From: Epichloe hybrida
Lineage: Eukaryota; Ascomycota; Sordariomycetes; Hypocreales; Clavicipitaceae
Reading direction: 5' to 3'
NCBI GenBank assembly: GCA_019022495.1
Contig: JAFEKR010000057.1
Coordinates: forward strand, 1 to 64,000
Length of the DNA: 64,000 nt
Made by a program: the position numbers and the translations under genes. Positions 45,658 through 56,497 of this stretch are shown here, in pieces. The number at the start of each line of letters is the position of its first letter. The stretch's first letter is position 1. The notes under the pieces are model-generated. The model searched no databases. It had not been told where the DNA came from and saw only the letters and a program-made list of their open reading frames with translations.

Positions 45658-46921
45658 ATGTCAGAAAGGTACGTCGGCTTCCCCCTTTTTTTTTTCTTCA
45701 CTAGTCGGTTCCAATGTGTGCCACGCAAGAAGAAGCTGACGGAGGGGGCAGCGCATTCAGGTCTCCGTCGTCCGAGGAAACCATGAGGCATCCCGCGTAC
45801 GGATCGGCGGTGTGGGCTCTTGAGCCTCATTCGCATGGCAAGCTGGCTGTTGCGAAGGACAGGAGCGGTGGGCCGATGAATATATACTGGGAGGTTCATG
45901 GGTCGGGACCTACCAAGTTGGTTGTACGTTCTTCCCTTGCCCTTTGCATTTCTACAACAAAGGGTGTATACATACCGGAATATATATATATATATATATA
46001 TACTAACGTGTGTGTGTGTGTGTGTGTGTTGGGGGGGAACCAAAAGTTCCTCATGGGCCTGGGCGGAACACTGACGTCGTGGCAAATGCAAACGCTTCAC
46101 TTCGGACACACCCACGCGGACAAGTACTCGGTGCTCGTCTTGGACAACCGCGGCATCGGGCGCAGCGACAAGCCCCTCGCCAGGTACACGACGTCGGAGA
46201 TGGCGCGCGATACCATCGAGCTCATCGACCACGTCGGCTGGGTCGCGGCGCGCCAGATCAACCTCGTGGGCATCTCGATGGGCGGCATGGTGGCCCAGGA
46301 AGTGGCCTGCCTCGTGCCGGGCCGCGTCCAGTCCCTCTCCCTCGTCTGCACGTCCTCGTGCGTCGAGAGCGGCAAGTCCCTCGCCGAGTCGGCCCGGGAC
46401 CGCGTCAAGCTCTTCCGCCCCAAGTCCGAGAGCCGGGCCATCGAGGACACGGCCGCGAGCATCTTCCCGCCCGAGTTCCTCGCCGCCCGGGACGCCTTCG
46501 AGCTGCCCTCGCCCGCCACCACGCCCAGGTGCGGCAGCCCTGCCGAGACCACCCCCGACGGCGAGTACCGGCGGTTCGCGTCCAACTTCCAGCGCTTCCA
46601 GGCCATGGAGCTGCACAAGCGCCGCGCGCCGGGCTGCTTCTCCAGGCTGGGCTTCTTCTGCCAGCTGGCGGCGGCGGGCCACAGGAAGACGGCGGCACAG
46701 CTGGCCGCCATGGCCGACGAGGTCGGCCGGGACAGGATCCTCGTCATGCACGGCACGAGGGACGAGATGCTGGGAGTGCAGAACGGGGAGCGCCTGATCC
46801 GCGCGCTCGAGCCGGGCGTGGCCATGATTGTCGACGGCCTCGGCCACGCCCCTATTTTGAGAGGACCGCGTGGTTCAACGAGTTGCTGCATGAGAGGTTG
46901 GGCGTCTGGGCCAAGTTGTGA
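45658..46921 (+). CDS. Alpha/beta hydrolase, frame broken near 3' end
   Basis: Exons 45658..45668, 45761..45923 and 46047..46921. The first exon is 11 bases (M-S-E-R); together with exon 2 it gives M-S-E-R-S-P-S-S-E-E-T-M-R-H. Fold landmarks: L-M-G-L-G-G-T-L-T (oxyanion region), L-D-N-R-G-I-G-R-S, nucleophile elbow L-V-G-I-S-M-G-G-M, acid in H-G-T-R-D-E and histidine in G-L-G-H-A-P. After G-H-A-P the written frame is lost at a four-C run (46849-46852). Adding one C continues Y-F-E-R-T-A-W-F-N-E to the stop at 46919-46921, 349 residues in total. Intron 2 holds adjacent TA and GT microsatellites. The coding exon is very GC-rich. Substrate unknown; small-ester or lactone hydrolases look alike. 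Confidence 0.85.
45979..46030. repeat. Compound (TA)n-(GT)n microsatellite inside an intron
   Basis: TA repeats (about 45981-46002) are followed by GT repeats (about 46008-46029) and a G run, just before the AAAAG acceptor of the hydrolase gene's second intron. Confidence 0.9.
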
Positions 46922-46992
46922 GGGGGAGGGGGGGGGGTTTCCCATCTCGTCCATGCGAAGCTTTTATGATTTGAGTAAGACACAGAATGAGT

Positions 46993-47215
46993 ATTGTCTT
47001 CTAAGCCCTTACTGCCTTGCCTGTCTTCCAAAACCTTACCAATGTGTAAGACGCTGTGCGTCTAAGTCGCGGTGCACGCAGTGACGTGGCCAATGGGGCA
47101 GGCGCGGCGGCACGTCTTGAGCAATTGTAAGATGATGCAATGTTAGCAGCGGCTAGCATTGACGCATCTTTTGGTCTATTAGGGAATTCTAGCAAATCTT
47201 CTGGTTCTTACATAA
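46993..47215. repeat. Degenerate outliers of the minisatellite and spacer
   Basis: Two decayed units (TGTCTTCTAAGCCCTTACTG at about 46994 and a related one at about 47020) precede the main array, separated by non-repetitive sequence. Confidence 0.5.
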
Positions 47216-47552
47216 TGTCTTCTAAACCCTCACCACCTGTCTTCTGAACCCTCACCACCTGTCTTCTAAACCCTCACCACTGTCTTCTAAACCCTCACCA
47301 CCTATCTTCTGAACCCTCACCACCTATCTTCTGAACCCTCACCACTGTCTTCTGAACCCTCACCACCTATCTTCTGAACCCTCACCACTGTCTTCTGAAC
47401 CCTCACCACCTGTCTTCTGAATCCTCACCACTATCTTCTGAACCCTCACTACCTGTCTTCTGAACCCTCACCACCTATCTTCTAAACCCTTACCACCTGT
47501 CTTCTGAACCCTCACCACCGTCTTCTGAGCTCTCATCACCGTCTTCTAACCC
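47216..47552. repeat. 21-22 bp minisatellite, about 15.5 copies
   Basis: The unit is GTCTTCTGAACCCTCACCAC plus CT or T. Copies alternate between 21 and 22 bases and differ mostly by G/A transitions (CTGAACCC versus CTAAACCC; GTCTT versus ATCTT). The array ends in GTCTTCTAACCCTGAGC, where a minus-strand coding remnant begins. The CTAAACCC core looks telomere-like, but the period and flanks do not fit telomeric repeats. Confidence 0.92.
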
Positions 47553-48627
47553 TGAGCAGCCCGCTCTGCGCGCACAGTAGCTTCTTCTACTGCTTCATGT
47601 ACTCGTCGAGCCGCTTCCGTGGCCTCACTATCGGTTAGCTGTAATGGCGAATCAAAGCCATGATCCGTAATCCAAGACTCCGTCACATTCGATTTGATGA
47701 GATCCGTCGAATCCTGACCTCCACGAGTCCAAATTAACTCCCCAACGAATAATGCAACAAATCCAGGGTCGAATAAACCATCTCGCAGATCAGTAGACGG
47801 TATAGAGAATCGACAGTCAAAGCGGCTGCGAGCTTTTGAATGTCCCTCCAAAAGCGTGCTAAAGATGTAGTCCCATAACGTTTTTGTCGCAAGGCATATA
47901 GGGGATAATACACGCAGAAATTAGTGGCCAGTCGGCTGCGCCTCTTTTTTTCGTGCAACAGATTTGCTAGGGCGAGTAACATTGACTTTCGCATGTAGCG
48001 CCCTGGTGTTGGGAAAGGGCGTTGGGTATAGAAGTCCAGGTATCCTCCCATCCTTTCCGGTCAAGATCCTTGATCCGAATGAGCGCCATAATAAAAGGGA
48101 GCGTTTATGCAGCATCCCTTCCGGCGCAAGGAGCATCCCTATACTCTCCCTCTTTCAGGAAATCCCGCCGGAGAGCAAGACCTGCCATTGATCCATTCTT
48201 TGTCTTGTCCCTAAGATCATGCAAGGAATCGAGTTAGGAGCATTCCTTTGTGGCTAGAGAAGCGGTTTAGATATCCGTTACTAGACACTTATAGGAATCT
48301 GTATAGTAAGGGAGGATAATGTATTAGATCAGTCTAGTATCATAATTGCAAGCTATTTACTTAGCTATAGGGAGAGTTATTGCATTACGTTTAGTTATGC
48401 CTGCTTCCTCCTGTGTTCGCTGCGCTGCAGACTTCAATTCCTTCATCTTGGGGAGACCACAGTGTTGGCAGCGCCATGCTTGGTCGGGAATTGGAATTTC
48501 CAAGAGGAGCTTCAGTTGGGCCTCAGATACCTCAATCTTTGGTGGCGGAGTAGGGGACGGAGGGGCTGCTAAATCTAGCTCGTGGCATAATCCTAGTATT
48601 CTTCAGGGGCATCCTGTGATGATCTAG
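47546..48627 (-). pseudogene. Decayed minus-strand coding remnants, probably transposon-derived
   Basis: Several protein-like stretches can be read on the minus strand. Two are in different frames: 47546-47851 (with F-V-A-L-F-V-G-E-L-I-W-T-R and a helical end A-A-R-R-V-H-E-A-V-E-E-A) and 47734-48051 (with N-F-C-V-Y-Y-P-L-Y-A-L-R-Q-K). A third, about 48365-48610, reads I-P-D-Q-A-W-R-C-Q-H-C-G-L-P-K, a possible zinc knuckle. Stops and frame shifts separate them and an AT-rich stretch (48240-48400) sits in the middle. I cannot name a family. Repeat-rich surroundings suggest a degenerate mobile element. Confidence 0.4.
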
Positions 48628-49246
48628 ACTTTGCCTACGGACGTAGACCTAGCAATATAGGTGTCAATTGAACAAGTAAATGGGCATAGAGGGCAGACGC
48701 GTGCGAGGTGTTAAGATGCGGAGGATGAAAAAGGTTTGTTTATTCCCATCTGTGCGAGCCATTGTGGGCATGTCCCCACGTCACGTGCCGTGTATTGGCC
48801 TTCACTCTGTTCACACAACCCAGGCGTACGTACATAAAGACGTGACAAGTGGGTTCCGAAGACGAACCAGGGAAAGCGGCGGATGCGCATTCCAATTTTT
48901 GACGGATGCGCGTTCAGTTTTCCTTTACTCAATAGAGCGGAGCAGCATCATATAATGTAATAGGGCCACATCTACATGTAGTCCGTACATAGCTACCAGC
49001 TCTAATGTTGCGAGGTGCTGGCTGGTTCTTATGCTGTCTCTGTCGGCCAACAAACCTCCAATAAAGTGGAGAACCCGCAGCTTCCCAGTCCACAGCCACC
49101 AATAGTAACTCCACGATGATGCCATCTTCGCAACAACCCATCATCAATAAGCTCCAACTTATATTCCCATCGTCAATTCCCACTTTCCCACAGCACCGCC
49201 ATATCACATCCAAGATCCGCCACCACCACCACCACCACCACCCCCC
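48628..49246. other. Intergenic, upstream of rcf1
   Basis: No gene recognised. A CCA trinucleotide repeat (about 49220-49242) immediately precedes the rcf1 start codon. Confidence 0.5.
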
Positions 49247-50052
49247 ATGCCAGGCCATCTGCCCTCATCCTTCGACTCCGACGAGTACGTACCAGTTTGA
49301 TCCCGCCCCCAACGAAACCTCGCAAGCTCACGCAAACCCTCCCCAGAGACTTCTACAATGTACGGCCCCTGCAAAAACTAGTCCGAAAGCTCAAGGAGGA
49401 GCCCCTCGTCCCTCTCGGTAACGCCGGTTTCCCACCACCGCAATCTGTTGTCCCTTCCCTTCCCTTTCCCCCGCACAGCTCGCTGACATTCCCCCCTCGT
49501 CCAGGAATCGGTCTCACGGTATTCGCCTTCGTCAATGCGTACCGCGCCCTCCGCCGCGGCGACTCCCGCCAGGCCAACAGGATGTTCCGCGCTCGCGTCG
49601 CCGCCCAGGGATTCACCGTCGTCGCAATGGTGGCAGGGAGCATGTACTACAGCGGGGACCGCCAGAAGACCAAGGAGCTTCGCAGGCTCAAGGAGGAGGC
49701 GGATGCCGAGGAGAAGCGGCAGAGCTGGATTCGCGAGCTGGAGGCTAGGGACGAGGAAGACAAGCTTATGAGGGCGACGATGGAAGAGCGGAGGAGACAG
49801 AGGATGGATGCCGCTGCCGCGGTCGTAGCGGGTGAGGAAGGGCTTGCGCAGGGCACCGGTGGTGTGCTGGGCAAGATGGGCCTGTGGTCTCAGGGCCAGG
49901 AAAAGGCTGGGAAGGAGGAGGCAGCGGCCGAGGCGGCCATCGCAGCAGGAACAGAGAGGCGTGAGAAGAAGAGAAAAGAGAACCCCAAGAGCTCATTGGG
50001 CGCCATCGGGGAAGCGTTGGCCAAAGAGAAGGAAGATGGATCGAAGAAATGA
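49247..50052 (+). CDS. rcf1: Respiratory supercomplex factor 1 (HIG1 domain)
   Basis: 218 residues from exons 49247..49284, 49347..49417 and 49505..50052. The start P-S-S-F-D-S-D-E-D-F-Y and R-K-L-K-E-E-P-L-V-P-L-G lead into the HIG1 domain: first membrane helix around G-L-T-V-F-A-F-V-N-A-Y, loop motif Q-A-N-R-M-F-R-A-R-V-A-A-Q, second helix F-T-V-V-A-M-V-A-G-S-M-Y-Y. The long C-terminal charged coiled coil is typical of fungal Rcf1. It acts in the mitochondrial inner membrane, joining cytochrome bc1 and cytochrome c oxidase. Confidence 0.93.
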
Positions 50053-50257
50053 GCTATGCAATGATGTGATGAAGTTGGCGTTTGGATGATGTATGGGAGG
50101 GATCCATATCCGTCTAGTCTTCTTTGATATGTACAAACTTCCTTTCTGAAGGCATAATGTATTCTTGGTTTACCTCTTTGTTTATGTGTTCTCCTGATAA
50201 GCCCGGAAGACACCCCGTCGACGCTAAACTGAAGATCAGAAATGCGCCCGCCCCCCA

Positions 50258-50258
50258 A

Positions 50259-50291
<33 letters not shown>

Positions 50292-50294
50292 TAC
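50258..50294. repeat. (TA)n microsatellite
   Basis: TA repeats with one TG interruption, in the short gap between rcf1 and rtc5 (convergent 3' ends). Confidence 0.9.
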
Positions 50295-50307
50295 ATTCAT
50301 GAGTGTG

Positions 50308-52231
50308 CTACGCCATGGACCCGCCACTGCGATTCGCACCTACTAAGCCAGCCATTTCCAGCAAGGCCCGATCAGCTTCGATATCCCCAGTCCCCAAGTT
50401 GATCTTTCTTCTTGCTTCCGCCTCCCGCTCCTCCCACGCCCATCTCTCCGCTTGAGCCTTGGCCTCGCCGTCGCCCCCACATCCCCATACCTCCAACTGG
50501 TCGATTTCGAAGCGGTCTTGAAAGTCGTATCTCCTCGAGATGCTCGTACGGAACGCCCCGCCCCGTGAGGTGTAGTCATGATTGAAGACACCGAACTCGA
50601 AAGAATCGTTCAGCAGCAGAGAGACTGCCCCCATGGAGTAATGGGTGTCCGTGCGAGAGGAGGACTTTCTCGGCTTCGGGTGGGGAGCTCCGAATGACAA
50701 GCAAGGCTTGTTCCCTGGCGGTTTGGTAAAGGCCACGTAGTCAGTATTGATGGTGGATGCAGGGAAAACGTCATGAACTGGTTCCAACTGAAACAAAACC
50801 GTTTCGGAGTCGCCAAAACATTCTCTGTGGGTATGCCTCCATGGTTCGCGGACGTATACTCCAAACGTCACACGACCGCTTTTGGTGCCGTTCCTGTACC
50901 GTTTGGTGGGGAGGCTGTCCGCGAAAGACGATTCTTGGCCGCCGCTCGGAATTTCAGACAGTATGGTTCCGCTGACAAGGAGAATGGTCGGTGCCCGCCA
51001 ATTGAACACTTTCGAGTCAAAGCTGCCCATCGAAAAGCCCGCGTCGTTTCCCGAGTATAATCGCCTTACTCTTCGAAATAACGATGATCCAGGCAGGAAT
51101 AGCGATATTTGGGACAGCATGTGATCGTTCAGGATGTCGCCCCTGTCAGACAGCAAAGGCTGGGCCGGCTTGTGCGTAGATTCGTTCCCTTTGCCAGCGT
51201 CGTCATCTCGATGTTTCGAGAAATCGAGGTTGTTGGAAAATAGAAAGTGCTCGAAAAGTGCATTAAAGCTGCGGAACAGGTTGGGAAACAGCGTGGGTAT
51301 TACTTTCTTGAATCGACTGTACCTGATGCCAGGCGTCCTCTCGACATCTACAAAGGCGGCCAGGATACATTCGGCCGTTGCTCGGAGCCGTTCGAGCTCG
51401 GTGCCCGAAACGCGATTGGAGTACTGGGACAGACTCTCCTGCGCATTCAGTGGAGCAGCCAACAGTAGCAGCATGAGCAACTTCCGGAAGTTATCTGTCG
51501 GAATCATGGCACCGTGGAATTCTGGTGCGCCGCCCTGCTTGACGGCGGCGGCCTCGGTGACATCTAGTAGCTCGAATGCTGTGAGGACGAGGTCGTCGTC
51601 GTCGTCGTCGTCGTCGTCCTCGTCTTCGCATGATTCGTCTTCCCCGGGCAGATCCACCGTGAAACCCGCGCCGCTGGCGCCCTTGGATGCGTCATCCGCC
51701 GACACTGTCGGTGCTGGAGGCGCCTGCGCATTTCCTTCTGAAGCGTTGCGATCATAGACGGCTAGGCTCTTGAAGATGAGCTTTGTGCGGTCCGTGGAGC
51801 CTCTCGCAAGTACACGCTTGTACCGCTCTGTCATGATGACAATGACCATGATCAGTTGTGGCAGCTCGAGAACTACAGGAGACTCTTGCAGGAAGGGGAA
51901 TGCGCCTAAATAGGAGACCATCTGAAAGATGACGGGCGATGCGCCCAGGATGTCGGGAATCTCAAGATAGCATGCGATGGTGTCTTCCTTGAGATAACGG
52001 ACGGACCCCTGCTGATCAGCGAGGCTGTTGAATACATCCCTCAGAGAGTAGAACTCAAGTGATGTGAAGCACTTGTCTTTGAACTTGGCAGCCTATCCGT
52101 TGCGATCCAAGTCAGTTAATAAGCGTTGTCATTCTAGAAGAGTCTGGGTGGCATTTATTACTCACAAGCTCCTGCGCCAGGTCCGCGCGAGACCGTCGGC
52201 GTAGATTGCCATCCGATTGACTCTGACCCAT
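50308..52231 (-). CDS. rtc5: Rtc5, TLDc-domain protein
   Basis: 616 residues from exons 52166..52231 and 50308..52092. The N-terminus M-G-Q-S-Q-S-D-G carries a possible N-myristoylation site (Gly2), interesting because the N-myristoyltransferase gene is also in this window. An EF-hand-like helical region (F-T-S-L-E-F-Y-S-L-R-D-V-F) and a poly-aspartate tract from a GTC repeat (about 51593-51620) precede the TLDc domain, with G-A-V-S-L-L-L-N-D-S-F and W-G-C-G-G-D near its end. Known family roles: genetic interaction with telomere capping in yeast, and TLDc proteins interact with the V-ATPase. Confidence 0.92.
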
Positions 52232-53077
52232 GGTGCAGGTGGTCAGCTAATCGCGAGACATTGCGTGCGTCGTAACAAGAGAACAGTTGTTGGATGCTCT
52301 TTGGATTCTCTTTCTTTGGATTCTCTTCCAGGTTGCAGCCAAGGCAATAAATAAATAAACTGCAGCACGGGAATCCGGAAGGGGCGGCGCCACTTGCCCA
52401 CTGACATGTGCCGCAGCCAGCTACTACCAGCTACTACCAGCTGCTACCAGCTGCTACCAGCTGTAATTCGCTTTCAGCACCGCTTCACCCTCCCTTGATT
52501 GTTTCATGTCTTTCCAGTTCCAGTTCCAGCTCCAATGTATTTTACCTTTCATTACGTGACAATCAGCGTCTCTTCGCTGACATAATCGCCAGAAAATCCT
52601 AACCCAATGGCTGAAATGGGAACGACCGAGATATCGGGACGTCAATCCAAGACTAGGCTTCATCCTTACCATGTTATTTACACAAGAAATGTGAGGCGCG
52701 GACAAGAGATGTTGTGTGTGCATTCCTGAATAGGTTTCGCACACTTGAATTGACGACAAGTCTGCTCGCAACTACACCTGTTTGATCTTTCTGGTCCAGG
52801 TTTACTGCCCGCGCTATGTTGCCATTATCTGAAGGCCGGCTTTGAAAGACGGAATGAAATAAAATTCCCTTTTCCCTTTTCCCTTTCCCCCTTTCCCCCT
52901 TTCCCCGTTTCCCCGTTTCCCCGTTTCCCCCTTTTCCCCTTTTCATTTCCCATTCGTAGCCTGTTCTTCACCCAGTATGCTCGGAGGCATCATTCGCTTA
53001 CAAATGCAAAACAACAAACCAAAGCAATAATGCCGTGCTGCTGGGGCCCAATGTCGTGTGATATGAGCGCCATCTAT
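52232..53077. other. Intergenic with simple repeats
   Basis: Holds a CAGCTACTAC / CAGCTGCTAC 10-bp tandem (about 52418-52462) and a long CCCTTT/CCCGTTT pyrimidine-rich tandem (about 52862-52945). No gene seen. Confidence 0.6.
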
Positions 53078-55749
53078 TTACAGTCCATCCACTTCTTTCT
53101 CTGCAACTGACCGAATCAAGCGCTCATATTTGGTCTGGGCCTCTTGTTCTGGATCTTGGAGTTTGACGGACAAGGAAGGATGTACAGCTTTGTTGTCACG
53201 GCCTGTCGCCCAGAGCACACCTGGTTTTGGTGTAGAGTTTTGGTCCATTTCTGGCTCAGACTTGGGCGTCGGGCTACTTGCTTTGGATTCTTCTACGGCG
53301 GCGATACCCTCTTCGACGTCAAAGTCGGCACGCGGTAGTCTCATTGCCAGCAGAACGTACTCTGCACGTGTCATATTGTCCATGACATCGTCCATGTAGC
53401 GCCGAACCTCGTCTTGGGGTGCCACCACTCTTGCCAGGTTCTCCAGATGCCGTCCGGAACTGGTTTGTAGCCGAATGGTGACTGGCTGATAATAGTCTAG
53501 CTTTGGGTCCCCTCCATACTCTGAAGTGCTGCCTTTCCGTACAATGAGAAATGAGGCAACAACTTGTTGCCCTGACTGTGTTGGCAAAAATTCGAGAACG
53601 CTGTATTTTGGAAACAAATACCGGTCACCTGAGCCAAAGTCGAATACTACCGCCGAAATGTCGGGTCGATTCGCAAGCGGGGGGCCCTTGGATCGTAGAG
53701 CCTGTGCATTACTTTGCTGAGCTGGCTTTGGCGTGTTTGCTTTCGGCTGGGGGCCACCAGGTACACCTGTGGCTGGTGCCCGTAGTGGTGAAGGGCCTTG
53801 AGCAGGCGCCGTTGGGGTAATTTTCGCGTCTCGGTGAAGCCTGTCGAGAATTTGCTTCAGATCGGTTGCGTCTGTAAAGCCAGGCTTCCCCTCAGCAATG
53901 CGGCGAATCATGTCTTTGGTACGCTGGTCCTCAAGCGCCGTTTTTACCAGTAGCACAACCAAAGGATCGCTTCGCGGCGGTGGTCGTAGTTCCGACGATT
54001 TCTGGTTAGGGTTGGATGCTAAGACAATGTCCAAGATGGTTCGAACCTCATCTGCGAAGTACTTGACAGTGCGCCCATCCACGAGAAGTCGATCGGCCGA
54101 AGGACCCTGCTGACCACCTTTCTGCCTGTATTCCGCATTTAGCTGGTCAATAATTTTCTGGAACTTGGCCAGCTCTCCATCTTTGGCTTCTCCAACGGCC
54201 ACCCGTTTCATCAGATCGCGCAATTCCGGGTCTCTCGATGCTTTTTGAGCAAGCAGTGCAATGACTGGGTCGTTAGATGCCGGCTTGGCCGGTGCTGCCG
54301 GTTTCGCGGGAGCACCAGCTGTAGCCACCGGTTTGCCCAAAGCCGGCGACGAAGAGTTATTCGGCGTGCCAGCTGGGCGAGGAGCTGCACTTTGTCCAGG
54401 CTGACCTTTCGGGGCCGGAGCAGCAGCTTGTCTCGGGGGCGGATTCGGCATGGGTCGTGCAATGGGCTGTGGTGCCGCAGGAGGTTGTGGAATTACTTGT
54501 GCTGGCGAGGCTCGTGAAGGAGCAGAAGCAACCGCGCTGCCTGGCGGGGCTGCGGTTTGGGGAGCTATGCTCGAGGGCTTTGGAGACAGGCTATGAGACA
54601 CTCCAGCTGCCGGCTGTTGTTGTTGGGACGCAGGCGCAGGCGCAGGCGCAGAAGTTGGCTTAGCTTTAGTTGTGATTTCAGGACGAGGGGACATTGCCGG
54701 GTTCGCAGGTGCAATGCTCGATGCAGGAGCCGGTTCTGGAGCAGGCTGGATGGTTGACACTGAGGCAGTGCTCACCGATGTTTGTGGACTTGTTGGCGGC
54801 GCATTTACCGAGGATGCGGGAGCTGAGATTGCCACTACAGGGGAATTCAGTGTTGTAACGGGCAACGCAGTGCTTGCTGGCAAAGAGACTGAAGGACTTG
54901 GTATTCCTGCTGGAGTGGCCGCAGCAGATGTTGTGCTGGCTGTGGTGGGAACCGGTTGAGGAGGCATGGCCCCATTGTGAGGGCCATATTGAAGCACAGG
55001 CCGCGCAAGAGCCGATGAGGTATGTTGAGATATGGGCGGCGCTTGTACTTGAGGTGATTGCTCAGCTCGCGGAAGCGTTGTCATCTGCTGCTGAGACTGT
55101 AATTGCGTCGATGCCGGGACCTGTGGCGATTGTGTTTGTTGGGCATCACCAGACGATTGCTGTTGCGGCTTTGGATTGAATTTCTGCTGTTGATGAGGCA
55201 GTAACTTCGACGTCTTGACAGCAAACATGGTTGCCTCAACAATATGTGGCTCAATGGTGATTGTGACGGCGCCAACTTTCATCATGCTGTCCTTTGGAGG
55301 ATTATTGGGATCCTCCTGTAGCACGCCTTTTCGCTTGTGCGGTTTCGACCAGAATTTTTCAAACAAGCCTTCGCTAATCCATTTTTGCCGCGACCTTGCA
55401 ATCGACTCGGACAGAACGCCACTGCAAGAAGATGAAGCGTTAGAGACGGGAGAGCCTCTCTTAAGATGATGAGGACATCAACTTACCTTTCTGTCAGCGA
55501 TTGGTATTCTTTACCTGACAGGTCCGCGGCCTGGGCCTCTTCGACAGTCGGGAGGGGCTTTCCCACTTCAATGGATTTAGGTAGAGGTGGAGGCGGGGTT
55601 GGAGGCGGTGGCGGTGGTGTAGGTTCTCGAGGGGGATTTTCGACGACAGCTGGTGTTGATGATCGCCCGCGGGTTGTGACATTCCTTCTCTTTGCTGCTT
55701 GCTCCTGACGAGCCGCAGCTCTCGGGGGCAGTTTGCGCTTTCTCTCCAT
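53078..55749 (-). CDS. swc3: Swc3-like subunit of the SWR1 chromatin-remodelling complex
   Basis: 868 residues from exons 55487..55749 and 53078..55421. The conserved N-terminal domain includes P-R-A-A-A-R-Q-E-Q-A-A-K-R-R and, after the junction, G-V-L-S-E-S-I-A-R-S-R-Q-K-W-I and L-F-E-K-F-W-S-K-P. About 350 residues of Pro/Ala/Ser/Gln low complexity follow, then a conserved C-terminal half with V-V-F-D-F-G-S-G-D-R-Y-L-F-P-K and a terminal helix. SWR1 deposits the H2A.Z histone variant; Swc3 is one of its less conserved subunits. An alternative ATG 15 bases upstream (55764) is possible. Divergent from the ABHD12-like gene, 748 bp apart. Confidence 0.85.
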
Positions 55750-56497
55750 CCCAAGCGGCGACACAAAAGCGGAGCAGTGAGATTATGACAGTCGAATCAG
55801 TCGGAGGACGACGACAAGAAAATCATTGTCAGTGTGCCATGGGGCTCTCGCTGCTCGCTGCTGGCACGAATTACGTGGGAAATAAAACGACTTTTTCGAA
55901 TCGGCGATGTTTGGTTCGTTTGGCGGAGCGAAGGAGGCAAAGCTGAGCTGAGCTGAGCTGAGCTACTGCAAGTTGGCCAGGTCTACGATGATTCAGCACA
56001 AAGAACTGAATTGCAGACCACAAGGATGACCTGGAGACGACAAGTAGAGAAAAACCAGGCGCGTGTGATGAGTCGCCCAGGAGTTGCAGTAGTAGCCGAC
56101 ACCAACGCCCCGATCAACGCTCCAGTTGGTCGCCGAATTGAGGCAGCGCCGGCCTCGAGATGGAGAGATTCGCAAGTTGTCAGTCAGACGTGCGGGCTTG
56201 TGGCAGTTGGATCTGTGGTTCGACCAGACGGACGGAAGGTTGGAAGGTTGGAAGGTTGGAGATGCTGGGGGCTGGGCTGACTAATAACATCGGCCGCCAC
56301 CAGAAATTACACCGGGCTGGTTGGTGTCACAGGGTGTTACATGACTAATTAGTAACTCGTACTTACACGCGAGCAATCTCGGATATAAATCCACCGTCCA
56401 GCTTTGTTCCAGCTTTGTTCCAGCGTTGTACCCGCTGTTGTGATTCATTTCTGCATTCAACTTTCGCCGGCGCCTCGACGACTTCATTGCTCGCACC
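55750..56497. promoter_or_regulatory. Divergent promoter between swc3 and the ABHD12-like gene
   Basis: Contains short tandems: GAGCT repeated from about 55943 to 55963 and GGAAGGTT repeated at about 56235-56262. No gene recognised. Confidence 0.5.

Noticed and set aside
45492..46847. 451-codon open frame on the minus strand over the alpha/beta hydrolase
   Set aside because: It is antisense to a clearly conserved GC-rich exon and has no recognisable domain; high GC removes stops on the other strand.
46010..46921. 303-codon plus-strand frame in the hydrolase, second frame
   Set aside because: Arginine/proline-rich shadow for most of its length; only its last 25 residues are real, as the continuation after the one-base loss.
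47216..47552. Telomere or CRISPR-like repeat array
   Set aside because: The CTAAACCC core is not TTAGGG-type at the right period, copies are contiguous without spacers, and this is fungal DNA.
54020..54040. GGTTCGAACC, a tRNA T-loop-like sequence
   Set aside because: It lies inside the Swc3 coding exon and no cloverleaf arms flank it. I found no tRNA gene in the window.
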